A stretch of 39,272 bases of DNA. Source: Nitrosospira sp. Nsp11. GTDB lineage: Bacteria > Pseudomonadota > Gammaproteobacteria > Burkholderiales > Nitrosomonadaceae. Under the pieces are notes generated by a model. It saw only the letters and a list, made by a program, of their open reading frames with translations, ran no database searches and was not told where the DNA came from. Of this stretch, positions 28,364 through 38,900 are shown piece after piece (positions within the stretch are counted from its first letter, which is position 1; every line of letters starts with the position of its first letter). The stretch lies in the NCBI RefSeq assembly GCF_900142705.1, contig NZ_FRBV01000019.1, positions 1-39,272 on the forward strand, written 5' to 3'. A program made the translations under genes and the position numbers.

Positions 28364-30952
28364 ATGAAAAGCAGCGAAATCAGGCAGCAATTTCTTGAAT
28401 TCTTCGAATCGCACGGCCATACGGTCGTGGCGTCGAGCCCGCTCGTTCCCGGCAACGATCCTACGCTATTGTTCACCAATGCGGGCATGGTGCAGTTCAA
28501 GGATGTATTTCTCGGCCAGGATAGGCGGCCTTATGTGCGAGCGGCGAGTTCGCAGCGCTGCGTGCGCGCGGGCGGCAAGCACAACGACCTGGAAAATGTA
28601 GGCTATACCGCACGGCATCATACATTTTTCGAAATGCTGGGTAATTTCAGCTTCGGCGATTATTTCAAACGCCAGGCCATCAAATTCGCTTGGGAATTTC
28701 TTACCGTTGCCCTGAAGATTCCCCCAGAGAAATTATGGATCACGGTTTATGCCGAGGATGACGAAGCCGCCGACATCTGGCTTAACGAGGTTGGCATTGA
28801 CGCCTCGCGCTTCACGCGCATCGCCACCATGGATAACTTCTGGCAGATGGGCGATATCGGCCCTTGCGGACCTTGTTCCGAAATTTTCTACGATCATGGT
28901 CCGGAGATCGCGGGCGGCCCGCCGGGCACACCCGAGGCGGACGGCGACCGCTATGTCGAAATATGGAATCTGGTATTCATGCAATACAACCGGGATAGCG
29001 CGGGCGTACTGCATCCGCTGCCCCGGCCGTCGGTAGACACTGGCATGGGGTTGGAGCGCATTTCCGCAGTCATGCAGCAGGTCCACAGCAATTATGAGAT
29101 CGATTTGTTTCAGGATCTGATCAGGGTGGCGGCGCAAGTAACGAACAACGTCGATTTATCCAGCAGCTCCCTCAGAGTGATTGCTGATCACATTCGCGCT
29201 TGCGCCTTTCTCATCGCCGACGGCGTGATACCCGGCAATGAGGGTCGCGGCTACGTGCTCCGGCGCATCATCCGCCGCGCCATTCGCCACGGCTATAAGC
29301 TTGGGCAAAAACAGCCGTTTCTTTACTTGCTGGTGGAAGAGCTGGCGCGTGTAATGGGGCAAGCCTATCCGGAATTGGTAGATGCCAGGGTTCGTATCGA
29401 GGCGGTACTGAAGCAGGAGGAGGAACGTTTCGCCGAAACGCTGGAAAATGGCATGCAGTTGCTTGAAGCAGCACTTTGCCATGAAAGCCGGTTGCTGGAT
29501 GGCGAAGCCTTGTTCCGGCTCTATGACACCTTCGGTTTTCCGCTGGATCTCACCGCTGATATTGCGCGTGAACGCGGCGTCAAAATAGACCAGGCCGGGT
29601 TTGAGCAGGCCATGGAACGCCAGCGCCAACGCGCCAGGGCAACGAGCAAATTCACCATGCAGGATGGGATAACGTACAGCGGACCCTCAACAGCGTTCCA
29701 TGGCTACGAAAGCCTGCAGCATGAAGGGCACATTCTTGCCCTATATAAAGAAGGCAGCCGGGTCGACTTCGTCGAGGCAGGAGATGAGGCGGTAGTGGTA
29801 CTCGATAGCACGCCTTTTTATGCCGAATCCGGCGGGCAAGTAGGAGACAGCGGCGAACTGCACGCAGCCAATGGCACCTTTGCCGTATCGGATACGCAAA
29901 AAATCCAGGCAGATGTGTTTGGTCATAAAGGGTTATTGCGTAGCGGGCGGCTGGTGGTCGGCGATAAGGTGCTGGCGAAGGTCAATCGCGACGCTCGGGC
30001 ACGCACGGAGCGCAATCATTCCGTCACACACTTGATGCACAAGGCGTTGCGCCAGGTATTAGGCGCCCATGTGCAGCAAAAAGGCTCGCTGGTCGATGCC
30101 AGCAAGACGCGTTTCGACTTCGTGCACAACCAGCCTGTGACAGATGCGGAAATTCGCCAGGTGGAAGTGTTGGTAAATGCTGAAATCCTGGCCAATGCAG
30201 CGACCACGGCGCGCCTGATGACAATAGAGGACGCCAGGAAAACAGGCGCGATGATGTTGTTCGGCGAGAAGTATGGCGACGAAGTGCGCGTGCTGGATAT
30301 CGGCACTTCACGTGAACTGTGCGGCGGTACGCATGTCAAGCGTACCGGCGATATCGGACTCTTCAAGATCGTGGCCGAATCGGGTGTAGCTGCGGGTATT
30401 CGTCGTCTGGAAGCAGTAACGGGCGAGAATGCATTGGCTTACATCCAGGAACGGGAATTGCAATTACAGCAGGTAGCGGACGCGGTGAAGGTGCAACCGC
30501 AGGAAGCGGCCGGGCGCATAGCGCAGATTCTCGATAACGTAAAACATCTGGAAAGAGAGCTCGGGCGCCTGAAGTCGAAGCTCGCCACTTCGCAAGGTAA
30601 CGACTTTGCCGGGCAGGTCCGCGAGGTTAAAGGCGCAAAAGTGCTCGCAATTTGCCTGGACGATGCAGATTCCAAAACCTTGCGCGAAGCACTGGACAAG
30701 TTCAAGAATAAATTACAGTCCTGTGTCGTGGTGCTGAGCGCGATAGAAGATGGAAGAGTCAAGCTCATCGCAGGCGTTACTTCCGATCTGGCGACGAAGG
30801 TGAAGGCAGGCGAACTGGTCAATTTCGTGGCGCAGCAAGTAGGTGGCAAGGGTGGCGGGCGCGCCGACATGGCTCAGGCGGGTGGAACCCAGCCTGATAA
30901 TCTACCCGCTGCTTTGGAAAGCGTTGCCGGCTGGGTCGAACAACGGCTATAA
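28364..30952 (+). CDS. alaS: Alanyl-tRNA synthetase
   Basis: AlaRS charges tRNA-Ala and edits mis-charged serine or glycine. The 862-residue protein has the class II catalytic core ([20 protein letters not shown], then [19 protein letters not shown]) in the first 120 residues and a tRNA-recognition region. The editing domain has the [11 protein letters not shown] zinc motif (about residue 550) and [13 protein letters not shown] (about 650). The C-Ala domain has [15 protein letters not shown] near the end. Length and motifs are normal. It follows the recX-lipoprotein pair by 74 bp, and the recA-recX-alaS order is widespread in proteobacteria. Confidence 0.98.
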   Translation: MKSSEIRQQFLEFFESHGHTVVASSPLVPGNDPTLLFTNAGMVQFKDVFLGQDRRPYVRAASSQRCVRAGGKHNDLENVGYTARHHTFFEMLGNFSFGDYFKRQAIKFAWEFLTVALKIPPEKLWITVYAEDDEAADIWLNEVGIDASRFTRIATMDNFWQMGDIGPCGPCSEIFYDHGPEIAGGPPGTPEADGDRYVEIWNLVFMQYNRDSAGVLHPLPRPSVDTGMGLERISAVMQQVHSNYEIDLFQDLIRVAAQVTNNVDLSSSSLRVIADHIRACAFLIADGVIPGNEGRGYVLRRIIRRAIRHGYKLGQKQPFLYLLVEELARVMGQAYPELVDARVRIEAVLKQEEERFAETLENGMQLLEAALCHESRLLDGEALFRLYDTFGFPLDLTADIARERGVKIDQAGFEQAMERQRQRARATSKFTMQDGITYSGPSTAFHGYESLQHEGHILALYKEGSRVDFVEAGDEAVVVLDSTPFYAESGGQVGDSGELHAANGTFAVSDTQKIQADVFGHKGLLRSGRLVVGDKVLAKVNRDARARTERNHSVTHLMHKALRQVLGAHVQQKGSLVDASKTRFDFVHNQPVTDAEIRQVEVLVNAEILANAATTARLMTIEDARKTGAMMLFGEKYGDEVRVLDIGTSRELCGGTHVKRTGDIGLFKIVAESGVAAGIRRLEAVTGENALAYIQERELQLQQVADAVKVQPQEAAGRIAQILDNVKHLERELGRLKSKLATSQGNDFAGQVREVKGAKVLAICLDDADSKTLREALDKFKNKLQSCVVVLSAIEDGRVKLIAGVTSDLATKVKAGELVNFVAQQVGGKGGGRADMAQAGGTQPDNLPAALESVAGWVEQRL

Positions 30953-31047
30953 GAAGCGACAGGCGTTTTTGGAAAAACTTCTCGCGATACCGCGCTGCCT
31001 CCTGAGCAATTGAACCTGTTTTTTTGAATAATAATCCCCACATATAA

Positions 31048-32001
<954 letters not shown>

Positions 32002-32047
32002 GCAACCATTGACCAGAAATCGAGCAACCGCAGATTGAAAATTACGT

Positions 32048-32674
32048 ATGAAACGGCGGGGAAAGAAGGCGGCAATCAAGCTCGCGATCGAGTCCGCAAA
32101 GGTTCGAGCAGCTGAATCGACCCTTGATGATGCGGACACCGCCCTGTTTCGCGATGCGGTTCGCGGTGTAGCGCCGCTGGCCCCGTCCGACAAAGTACCC
32201 CTGACCACCGAGCATCCCCGGCCTATACCGCGTCAGATTCTAGACGACGGACAAACGGCGCCGGTCGATTCGCTATCTGACCATATCTCGCTTGAGATGG
32301 AACCGGGCGACGAATGGGCATTTGTTCGCCCCGGCATGCCGCGCCAGACTTTGCGGCGCCTGCGGCGCGGTTATTGGAAGATTGAAGCGCAGCTTGATTT
32401 GCACGGGCTCACCCGTGACGAAGCCCGTCCGCAACTGGCAGCTTTTCTGGATGCCAGCCGCCTACGGGGCGCACGTTGCGTGCGAATAATACACGGCAAG
32501 GGCCTTAGCTCAAGGAATCATGAGCCGGTTTTAAAAGCCAGGGTTGGAAGCTGGCTCGCCCAGCGCAGCGACGTGCTGGCTTTCAGCCAAGCCAGGCCGG
32601 AAGATGGCGGTAGCGGCGCTGTGCTGGTGCTGCTTAAGGCCCCGGCGCATGGCGCTTATTCTCAGGTGGCTTAA
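32048..32674 (+). CDS. Smr-domain protein (putative DNA endonuclease SmrA-like)
   Basis: The C-terminal half of this 208-residue protein is an Smr domain with LDLHGLTRDEA (about residues 114-124) and IIHGKGLSS (about 150), the two signature motifs. Smr domains, related to the C-terminus of MutS2, nick DNA or cleave RNA in characterised members. The N-terminal half is charged and Pro/Asp-rich, as in proteobacterial SmrA proteins (about 190 residues in E. coli). It follows trxB in the same direction and its stop overlaps by 4 bp the stop of the convergent DksA-like gene. The precise substrate cannot be told from sequence. Confidence 0.88.
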   Translation: MKRRGKKAAIKLAIESAKVRAAESTLDDADTALFRDAVRGVAPLAPSDKVPLTTEHPRPIPRQILDDGQTAPVDSLSDHISLEMEPGDEWAFVRPGMPRQTLRRLRRGYWKIEAQLDLHGLTRDEARPQLAAFLDASRLRGARCVRIIHGKGLSSRNHEPVLKARVGSWLAQRSDVLAFSQARPEDGGSGAVLVLLKAPAHGAYSQVA

Positions 32675-33066
32675 AGAGTGGGCTTGTTCTCGTGCGAATA
32701 CGTTTTTTCGCGCAATTCCTGACAACGCACGCATCGCTGCGCCGTCGGATAAGCCATGAGCCGCTCAAACCCGATTTCACCGCCACACTCGATGCAGTCG
32801 CCAAAATTCAGCTCGGCCAGGCGTTTTAGCGCTGCTTCCACCTCGCGTATCTCGTTTACCTGACGGTCCACAAGGTTGGCGTTCAAATCCACCAGCATAT
32901 CGGCAACTGACGCATCGCCGGGATCAGCCACGCTACCAGCCAGATCCGCGTAACGCTGGTTGCCGGACTGTTCCAGTTCGCTGCGAATCTCCTCTCGCAA
33001 TTCCAGGTAACGCTGTTGCAGCGCGGCTTTCAGTTGCGCCAATTGATCATCGGTCAGTTTTGCCAT
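32671..33066 (-). CDS. TraR/DksA-family zinc-finger protein (DksA-like)
   Basis: Members of this family enter the secondary channel of RNA polymerase and modulate promoter activity, often with ppGpp. The 131-residue protein has a helical hairpin (LAQLKAALQQRYLELREEIR) with DPGDAS at the tip (about residue 47-52), near the DxxDxA motif of DksA. A C4 zinc finger follows (CIECGGEIGFERL...CVRC, residues 92-116). I set the start at the ATG at 33066, preceded by AAGGGA; an open frame extends to 33141 without support. It is shorter than E. coli DksA (151 residues), so it may be a DksA paralogue rather than the main DksA. Confidence 0.87.
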   Translation of the reverse strand: MAKLTDDQLAQLKAALQQRYLELREEIRSELEQSGNQRYADLAGSVADPGDASVADMLVDLNANLVDRQVNEIREVEAALKRLAELNFGDCIECGGEIGFERLMAYPTAQRCVRCQELREKTYSHENKPTL

Positions 33067-33164
33067 GATGTCATCCCTTATAGTGGATTCGGCATTCTCA
33101 AACGGTGCACTTAAGAGGCATGCCGTTGCCCCGTCATCCAATCAAAGCGGTACTGCGGAAAGTT

Positions 33165-33710
33165 TCATGAACCGGCTGAGCCTTTCAATTTCTTCAAATC
33201 CTCGATTATCTCGGCAGAATTACGCGAAGTGTTGGCTGACAAATAGACCTTGGCAATCCTGCCTTGCGGGTCGATCAAAAAACTATTACGTTTCGCCAAA
33301 CTTCCGTCGCCCCGAAGTGAATCGTACCGGGCCGCAGTCTCGCCCTTGCTATCCGCCAGAAGCGGGAATGGCAGATTATATTTTTTGGCAAAATCGGCAT
33401 GACTGGCGGTATCGTCCACACTCACGCCGACGACTTGCGCACCCAAGTCCGTAAGCTCATGGATGTCATCGCGAAACTTGCACGCCTGCTCGGTACAACC
33501 GGGCGTGTCATCCTTTACATAGAAATACAACGCCAGCCACTTCCCGCGAAAATCCGCAAGCGTACGCGTTTTGCCGTTCTGGTCAGGCAGGCTGAAATCC
33601 GGCGCAGGCTGGCCAACTTTAAGCGGTTCAGCCGCTTCAGCACGTACCGCATGACTCGAAAAGAGCAGAACCGTTGCCATCAACGTCGCCAACATTGTCA
33701 GTGATTTCAT
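33165..33710 (-). CDS. Exported PrxQ/BCP-type peroxiredoxin
   Basis: The enzyme reduces hydrogen peroxide and organic peroxides using a cysteine pair. The 181-residue protein begins with a signal peptide (MKSLTMLATLMATVLLFSSH then AVRA, cleavage likely after residue 24). A thioredoxin-fold domain follows, with VGQPAPDFSLPDQNGKT and DDTPGCTEQACKFRD, where Cys72 is the peroxidatic and Cys77 the resolving cysteine (CX4C spacing of PrxQ). The start ATG at 33710 has GGAGG 6 bases upstream; the frame is open upstream to 33773 but that part is REP sequence. Most BCP proteins are cytoplasmic, so the signal peptide suggests a periplasmic role, perhaps against peroxides formed during ammonia oxidation (inference). 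Confidence 0.9.
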   Translation of the reverse strand: MKSLTMLATLMATVLLFSSHAVRAEAAEPLKVGQPAPDFSLPDQNGKTRTLADFRGKWLALYFYVKDDTPGCTEQACKFRDDIHELTDLGAQVVGVSVDDTASHADFAKKYNLPFPLLADSKGETAARYDSLRGDGSLAKRNSFLIDPQGRIAKVYLSANTSRNSAEIIEDLKKLKGSAGS

Positions 33711-33727
33711 CACGTCCTCCCATAATA

Positions 33728-33758
33728 GTAGGATGGGTGAAGCAAAGTGCAACCCATC
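33728..33758 (+). repeat. REP element 1 (GTAG head plus hairpin)
   Basis: The element starts with the GTAG head and a GATGGGT (33732-33738) / ACCCATC (33752-33758) inverted repeat around a 13-base loop. Its layout matches REP elements that are mobilised by RAYT transposases. It lies between the peroxiredoxin and the RAYT gene. Confidence 0.75.
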
Positions 33759-33769
33759 ACTTGAATATT

Positions 33770-34303
33770 TCACACCTCACCAAATCCCCCGTCACCCACC
33801 TCACCACTTCCAGCCCAGTCCCTGGGGTATACACCTGCTTCGACATAATGATGAAATGTGGAATACGGCCAATCGACAACCCACTTAACATGCTGATGCT
33901 TGACCGGATTGTAATGAATATAATCAATATGACGTTGCCAATCCGTCTCATCGCGCAACGTGTGCTCCCAATAGCGGCGCTGCCAGATGCCGCGTTCGCC
34001 CTTCAATATCTTGCTGGGAGAGCGAGATATTGAATCCGTCAAACTGCGCGAGAACATTGCCTTGATGCGCCGCCACCGCTCGGGATAATCCGCATCGCCC
34101 GCCGGCAAAGTCCAGATGCAGTGCAAATGCTCCGGCAGAATAACAATAGCATCAATGGTAAAAGGATATAAAGCCTTAACTCGGCGAAAGGCCCCCCGTA
34201 GAGCGTCGATATGATCTACCAGAAGCCCTTGCCTGCGGTCTGCCAGCGCCACCGTAAAAAAATAACTACCACCCTTGACGAAATTGCGCCGGTATTCTGT
34301 CAT
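33770..34303 (-). CDS. REP-associated tyrosine transposase (RAYT)
   Basis: RAYTs are single-copy, domesticated relatives of IS200/IS605 transposases that process REP hairpins. The 177-residue protein begins YRRNFVKGGSYFFTVALADR, has the HUH nuclease motif (His59-Leu-His61 in LPEHLHCIWTLP) and a tyrosine-bearing helix (HIDYIHYNPVKH, candidates Tyr128 and Tyr131). The reading frame is complete. Three matching REP hairpins lie within about 150 bp on either side (33728-33758, 34334-34364, 34416-34445), two in one orientation and one inverted, the usual RAYT setting. The tail (DWAGSGEVGDGGFGEV) is glycine-rich. It shows no terminal repeats of its own that would mark an insertion sequence. Confidence 0.92.
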   Translation of the reverse strand: MTEYRRNFVKGGSYFFTVALADRRQGLLVDHIDALRGAFRRVKALYPFTIDAIVILPEHLHCIWTLPAGDADYPERWRRIKAMFSRSLTDSISRSPSKILKGERGIWQRRYWEHTLRDETDWQRHIDYIHYNPVKHQHVKWVVDWPYSTFHHYVEAGVYPRDWAGSGEVGDGGFGEV

Positions 34304-34333
34304 GGTTTAATGTGCAGATCGTGCGTGAGCTTT

Positions 34334-34364
34334 GATGGGTTGCGCTTCGCTCCACCCATCCTAC
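34334..34364 (-). repeat. REP element 2 (inverted copy)
   Basis: Read on the minus strand this has the GTAG head (34361-34364) and a GATGGGT...ACCCATC hairpin, near identical to REP 1 with a few loop changes. It lies just upstream of the RAYT start and points towards it. Confidence 0.75.
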
Positions 34365-34415
34365 GAATTCTACGAACTCTGTGGTGCAGATATCACGAGA
34401 GCTCCAGTTACCTTA

Positions 34416-34445
34416 GTAGGATGGTGAAGCGGAGCGTAACCCATC
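34416..34445 (+). repeat. REP element 3
   Basis: GTAG head (34416-34419), then GATGGT and ACCCATC arms; one G of the left arm is missing compared with REP 1. Same orientation as REP 1. It lies between the RAYT and the MFS transporter. Confidence 0.7.
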
Positions 34446-34474
34446 ATCGGTCATTCCAATTCAACAATATCCAA

Positions 34475-34502
34475 AAATATCCATCCCAAAAAATATCCAT
34501 CC
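34475..34502. repeat. Short direct repeat, period 16
   Basis: AAATATCCATCC occurs twice (34475-34486 and 34491-34502) in an A-rich stretch just past the end of the MFS gene, with a partial third copy before. It contains no gene and is probably simple slippage. Confidence 0.5.
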
Positions 34503-34525
34503 AAAAACCAACCGTCCCCCTCCTT

Positions 34526-35761
34526 TTATCCCTCACTCCCCCTCAATTTCCTGACCGCCCAAGCCCAAACTCGCAACAGCAGCGCCGCACAAGCTGCCAA
34601 TCCGCCAGCAAAGTAAAAAGCCATCGCCGCACTCTGAAACTGCCAGATCGAACCAAATAGCAATCCCGCCGGAATTGCCGCAATGCCCACCATCAAGTGA
34701 TACCAGCCGAAAGCCGTCCCGCGCTCGCGAGGGGCGGCATAGTCGCTGATGATGGCCCGCTCCGCACCTTCGCTCATGCCCGTACATAGACCATAAAAAA
34801 TGCTTACCGCCCATAATCCGGCACTTTGCTCCACTATCCCAAGCATGAGGAACGAAAGTGAAAAAGTTGTCCAGCCGATCAGCATCAACGTGCCGTGCCC
34901 CAGCTTATCCGCCAGTTGCCCACCCCAGGTAGAGGTGGCGGCTTTGCAAAGATACAGGGTTGACCACAGCAGCAATAATTCGACTACGCCCACGCCCAAT
35001 TGGTGCCCCAGCAGCAGGATAAAGGTTTCCGAGGCGCGGGCGAATGTGAACAGCATCAGTACCAGCAGATAACGTCGCATGGGCAGGGATAATACCGACC
35101 AGCGCAGAGGCGGCAGCACAACGGGAATCTGAGCCCCGGCATGTTTCTTCTTTTCTTCCTTCACCCCGGTACCGAGCAACAACACCGCGACAAAACCGGG
35201 GACCGCCGACCAGAGAATCACCTCTGTCAAGCTTAAGCCGGACCAGGCAAGGGCCGCCGCTGCCACAAGGCTGCCCGCCACCGCTCCGCCGTTATCCATT
35301 GCCCGATGGTAGCCAAAAGCATAGCCGTGCATGCCGGGCGGCGTCGCATCCGCCACAAGCGCATCGCGGGGAGCGCTACGCATGCCCTTGCCCACCCTGT
35401 CGATGCTGCGCAGCACCAGTATCATGGGCCAGGAACCCGCCAGCCCCAGCAATGGGCGCGCTATGTTCGATAGCGTATAACCCGCCACAGCGAGGTTTTT
35501 GCGTCGGCCACTCATGACGTCGGAATGCCGTCCCGACCACAGCTTGAGCAGGCTGGCCACCGCATCGGCGACCCCCTCGATAAGCCCGAGCGCTACCGGC
35601 CCGGCGGCCAGCACCGTCGCCAGCAATATGGGGATGAGCGGAACGACGATATCGGAGGCGAAATCATTGAAGAAACTGACCAGTCCGAGGATGATGACGG
35701 TACGCGGCAGCTTTCTGGAAGTGACTTGAGTTGGGCTAGCGGTTTGGTCAGGTTTATCCAT
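34526..35761 (-). CDS. Major facilitator superfamily transporter
   Basis: The 411-residue protein has about 12 hydrophobic segments and the typical MFS layout. Its loop motif LKLWSGRHSDVMSGRRKNLA (about residues 72-91) matches the conserved MFS loop between helices 2 and 3. DRVGKGMRSAPRDALVADAT (about 120-139) is a hallmark of a bacterial MFS subgroup of unknown substrate. The second half contains WGGQLADKLGHGTLML. Length is normal. I cannot name the substrate. It is divergent from the tRNA-Arg gene with a 29-bp gap, so promoters for both must overlap. Confidence 0.88.
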   Translation of the reverse strand: MDKPDQTASPTQVTSRKLPRTVIILGLVSFFNDFASDIVVPLIPILLATVLAAGPVALGLIEGVADAVASLLKLWSGRHSDVMSGRRKNLAVAGYTLSNIARPLLGLAGSWPMILVLRSIDRVGKGMRSAPRDALVADATPPGMHGYAFGYHRAMDNGGAVAGSLVAAAALAWSGLSLTEVILWSAVPGFVAVLLLGTGVKEEKKKHAGAQIPVVLPPLRWSVLSLPMRRYLLVLMLFTFARASETFILLLGHQLGVGVVELLLLWSTLYLCKAATSTWGGQLADKLGHGTLMLIGWTTFSLSFLMLGIVEQSAGLWAVSIFYGLCTGMSEGAERAIISDYAAPRERGTAFGWYHLMVGIAAIPAGLLFGSIWQFQSAAMAFYFAGGLAACAALLLRVWAWAVRKLRGSEG

Positions 35762-35790
35762 ACCGCAATATTAGCGTAAAATGCAGTCAC

Positions 35791-35866
35791 GCCCTGGTAG
35801 CTCAGTGGATAGAGCAACCCCCTCCTAAGGGGTAGGTCACACGTTCGATTCGTGTTCAGGGCGCCA
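35791..35866 (+). tRNA. tRNA-Arg (anticodon CCU)
   Basis: The 76-base sequence folds as a full cloverleaf. The acceptor stem GCCCTGG pairs with TCAGGGC (one G-T pair) and the D-arm has GCTC/GAGC. The anticodon stem is ACCCC/GGGGT with loop CTCCTAA, so the anticodon is CCT at 35824-35826. The T-arm ACACG/CGTGT has TTCGATT in the loop, and an encoded CCA ends the gene. It reads the rare AGG codon. A TAAAAT -10-like box lies at 35777-35782. It sits at the border of an AT-richer region, and tRNA-Arg genes are common integration targets. Confidence 0.95.
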
Positions 35867-35879
35867 ACCTCGCCATGCG

Positions 35880-35902
35880 AATCTCAGCTACGACCTGAGA
35901 TT
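35880..35902 (+). terminator. Stem-loop terminator after tRNA-Arg
   Basis: AATCTCAG (35880-35887) and CTGAGATT (35895-35902) form a perfect 8-bp stem with a 7-base loop, followed by TT on the plus strand. It lies 14 bases past the tRNA 3' end and covers the last codons of the convergent AAA+ gene. The T-tract is short, so strength is uncertain. Confidence 0.5.
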
Positions 35903-38900
35903 TTAGATGCATGTTGCTCAACACCTTTGGATACACGTTTCCCAACACCTTGGGCTACGCGTTTCCCAACACCTTTGAGTGCACGTTTCTCAACATCCTC
36001 TATTAGCCACTTGACCCCTGCGCTTCGGATGCCGCTCATTACTTGCAGTTGACAAAGATCCCAATTTTCTTTTTTTAAGGAATTAATATAGCCATCTATT
36101 TCTTTCTTGCGGTCCTGTTGTTCAGGGAGCAGATTCATCATCAAGGCCCATTCTTTCGCTGCTCCTGCACGTTCCCAGTATATTCTAAGATCTACCTCAG
36201 GTTTGGCGAGGTTGCTAGAGCTTTCTTTTAACGCGGATATTTCTTTATTTAGCCATTTCCAGTATTTATTTTTATTCTGAGGAATCTCTTTGTTAAATTC
36301 ACTGCTGATCTCTTTACACAGTTTTTGAAGTCCGGGTAGCGATAAAAAAGAGGTGGCGTTCGCCAGCTTCTTAATATATGTTTCGTTTCTTGGATTGAAG
36401 AATTTGCTCGAATCTTTCCCGGCATTTTTGATATTCTTCTGAATAAAATTTACACATAACGCCTTGCGGCTCGGTTCATCCGGATACACCATCAATAGCT
36501 CTTGGTCTATTCGGCCCGATCTTTTGGCGGCCGGGTCTATCCGATCCAGATAGTTTGTTCCAATCAGGAAGATGAAAGACTTATTAGTTGCCGCGTCCCG
36601 AAGATCTTGGAACTTTGTCAAAAAGCTTGGCGTTAAGAAGCTGAATACACTACGGTTCTCTTTTTGAGTACTCGCACGATCCAAGATAAGCTCATCGATT
36701 TCATCGAAGAAATACACGAGCCGAGTCCCGGCGCTTAAAGCATCGAAGATTTCACGCGCACGCGCTTCCACCTCAGCTTCTCCGGCCGAAAGAAAATCAG
36801 ATGGACTGAGTGAAATGAGGGGCCACTGTAGCCCGCCGGCAATGCACTTAGCGAGATAAGATTTCGCTGAGCCTGGCGGCCCCGCTAGAATAGCGGACCA
36901 GACGGTTGGCATTTCGGTGTAGGTAGGGTCTGGAATCCAACACATCTCTCTATGAGATCGTCTCCGATGTAACTGCAATTCATTCCATACTTTGGTTCCG
37001 ATTCGCTGCTCATAAGGAGTTTCTAGGTCGGCTGGGCTGAATTCGACCATTGATTTCAGGTCACTAGGATGGTAAGAGAGAAATTGCACACGAAGAATGG
37101 TGTTGATTTGTTCTTGTAGGTAGGTGCGAAATTCGATGAGAAACTCAGCAACATTGGCAGTGGCCCAGGCATGCACCAAGTGTGGTTCTGCAGTCCTGTC
37201 CGAACACCACCCAAATATCCAACCAGATTTTTTTCCACTTTTGATTAGTGGTTGTAACAGTTCAGGTTTCTCATAACTTCGCACATTAGTGCTAAGCCAC
37301 CTCAGAAAGCGCTCAAGCGCATGATTAGCTTCATCCATGTGCGTTAGAACTTCCACTTGGCTAAGCCCGAACATCTCCGGGTTGGCCGTCAACGTTCGCA
37401 TTATTGATACAAGCGCCCAAGCAACCTCTACACTATGCGGGTAAGCGGCCATCCCCGTGTGGGTCCAGAAAAACGGCTGTGTACATGGCCATTTTCCATC
37501 CGGGTATTGCATCTTACATACAACCTTTATCGCTTCCAAAATCCCGCTGGCATCTTTGGTCAGCCCTGATCGCGTAACTATGCGTGCCGCGTGCGCGAGC
37601 TCCGCAACGTCGAATTCTCCAAGGCGTCCAGCGCGAGCCAGAGCAAGTTGGTGATCCATAACAGATTCGGACCAGTTTATGGAGGCTTCAATGCATCTGT
37701 GCAAATCTTGTACATGGAAGGCCATCTTGCTTGTTGCTTCCGTCAAATTGGACAGGAAAACTTCTGAACTATCCGTCTTCCCGCTCGGATTACCCGATTT
37801 CGGATCGTGTCCCCCCGTCTTCATGTATACATCAATCACATCAGTAAAAAATACCTGAAACTTGATATAAGTGTCGTAAGCCTCATTTGTGGCATTTTTG
37901 TGATCCGCCCAGTACTTCTTTAATCGCCCAGCTGTCTTCCCTTGAGAGATCGGCGCTTTAAATTCCTTCGATGCTTGCAAGAATCTATGGTCAACAAGGC
38001 CTAGGGGAATCTTGTTCCAGTCGGGATCGGTTCCAGAAGTTCTCTCGAAAAATTCTGCTGCTTGGCGAATGTTATCTTGATATGTATTTTCTAAGACCTC
38101 CGCGTAGTCTTTCATCGTTTTCTTTAAGCTCATCAAATTTTGAGCTCTAGCTTTGACCGTCTCTCCAAAACTCTCGCGCACCGATTCAGAGGAGAATTTA
38201 TCTTCATTTATTTTTGACTCGAGTTTTTCTTGCCACTCTTTGAAAAGAGACTTCAAAGCAGCATCTTGAGTGATTTCGATCAAGCACTCTCTGATCTGAT
38301 AAACCAGAAACTTAGATTGATGTCCGGCCCACTCTTCCGCATACTTCTTGGCAATCTCGTCCCCTTCCAACTTTGCTAACTCCCGTATCAATTCGATGAG
38401 TTGCTCCAATCGTTTCTCACGCCGCCTGAGCAATTCGATCAAAGATTCTATAGCGTCAATGCAGAGGCTGGTTACGAAGGTGGTAGGAAGAGAGTTGGGC
38501 ATTGCCGCGCCAGATCGGCCTTCAAACTTGGGAAATTTACGGCCAAGCGCCCACAATATTCCATATAACGCCTTCAAACAATTGGGCGTAATAAGATGTT
38601 CACTAGGAGCCAGTACACTAAACACATGCGCACAGGTAAACGGATTCAGCTCTCCAAAATGTTTGTCATGCAGTGTTTCTTCATCCTCGGCGAAATACTT
38701 CATTTGATCCCTGAGCAGATCGGCGAGCTCTTTTTGCAGGTCATCCAGCTTGGTCTCCGAGTGCTCCGGCAATGTTTGGAATAATAGATTGGAGGACTCT
38801 GGAGTGCGCAACTTGACACCGCGCATTGTACGAACAAGCGATTTAACCCCTGCCATACACTGTGCGGCTGTTGTTGAATGCGTTTCTTTGTCGATCCAAA

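Noticed and set aside
33711-34445. A complete insertion sequence
   Set aside because: The transposase gene has only REP hairpins around it, no paired terminal repeats and no target-site duplication, which fits a domesticated RAYT rather than an IS.
35919-36000. CRISPR array
   Set aside because: The 24-bp repeats are contiguous, without spacers, and stay in frame within the AAA+ gene, so they are coding tandem repeats.
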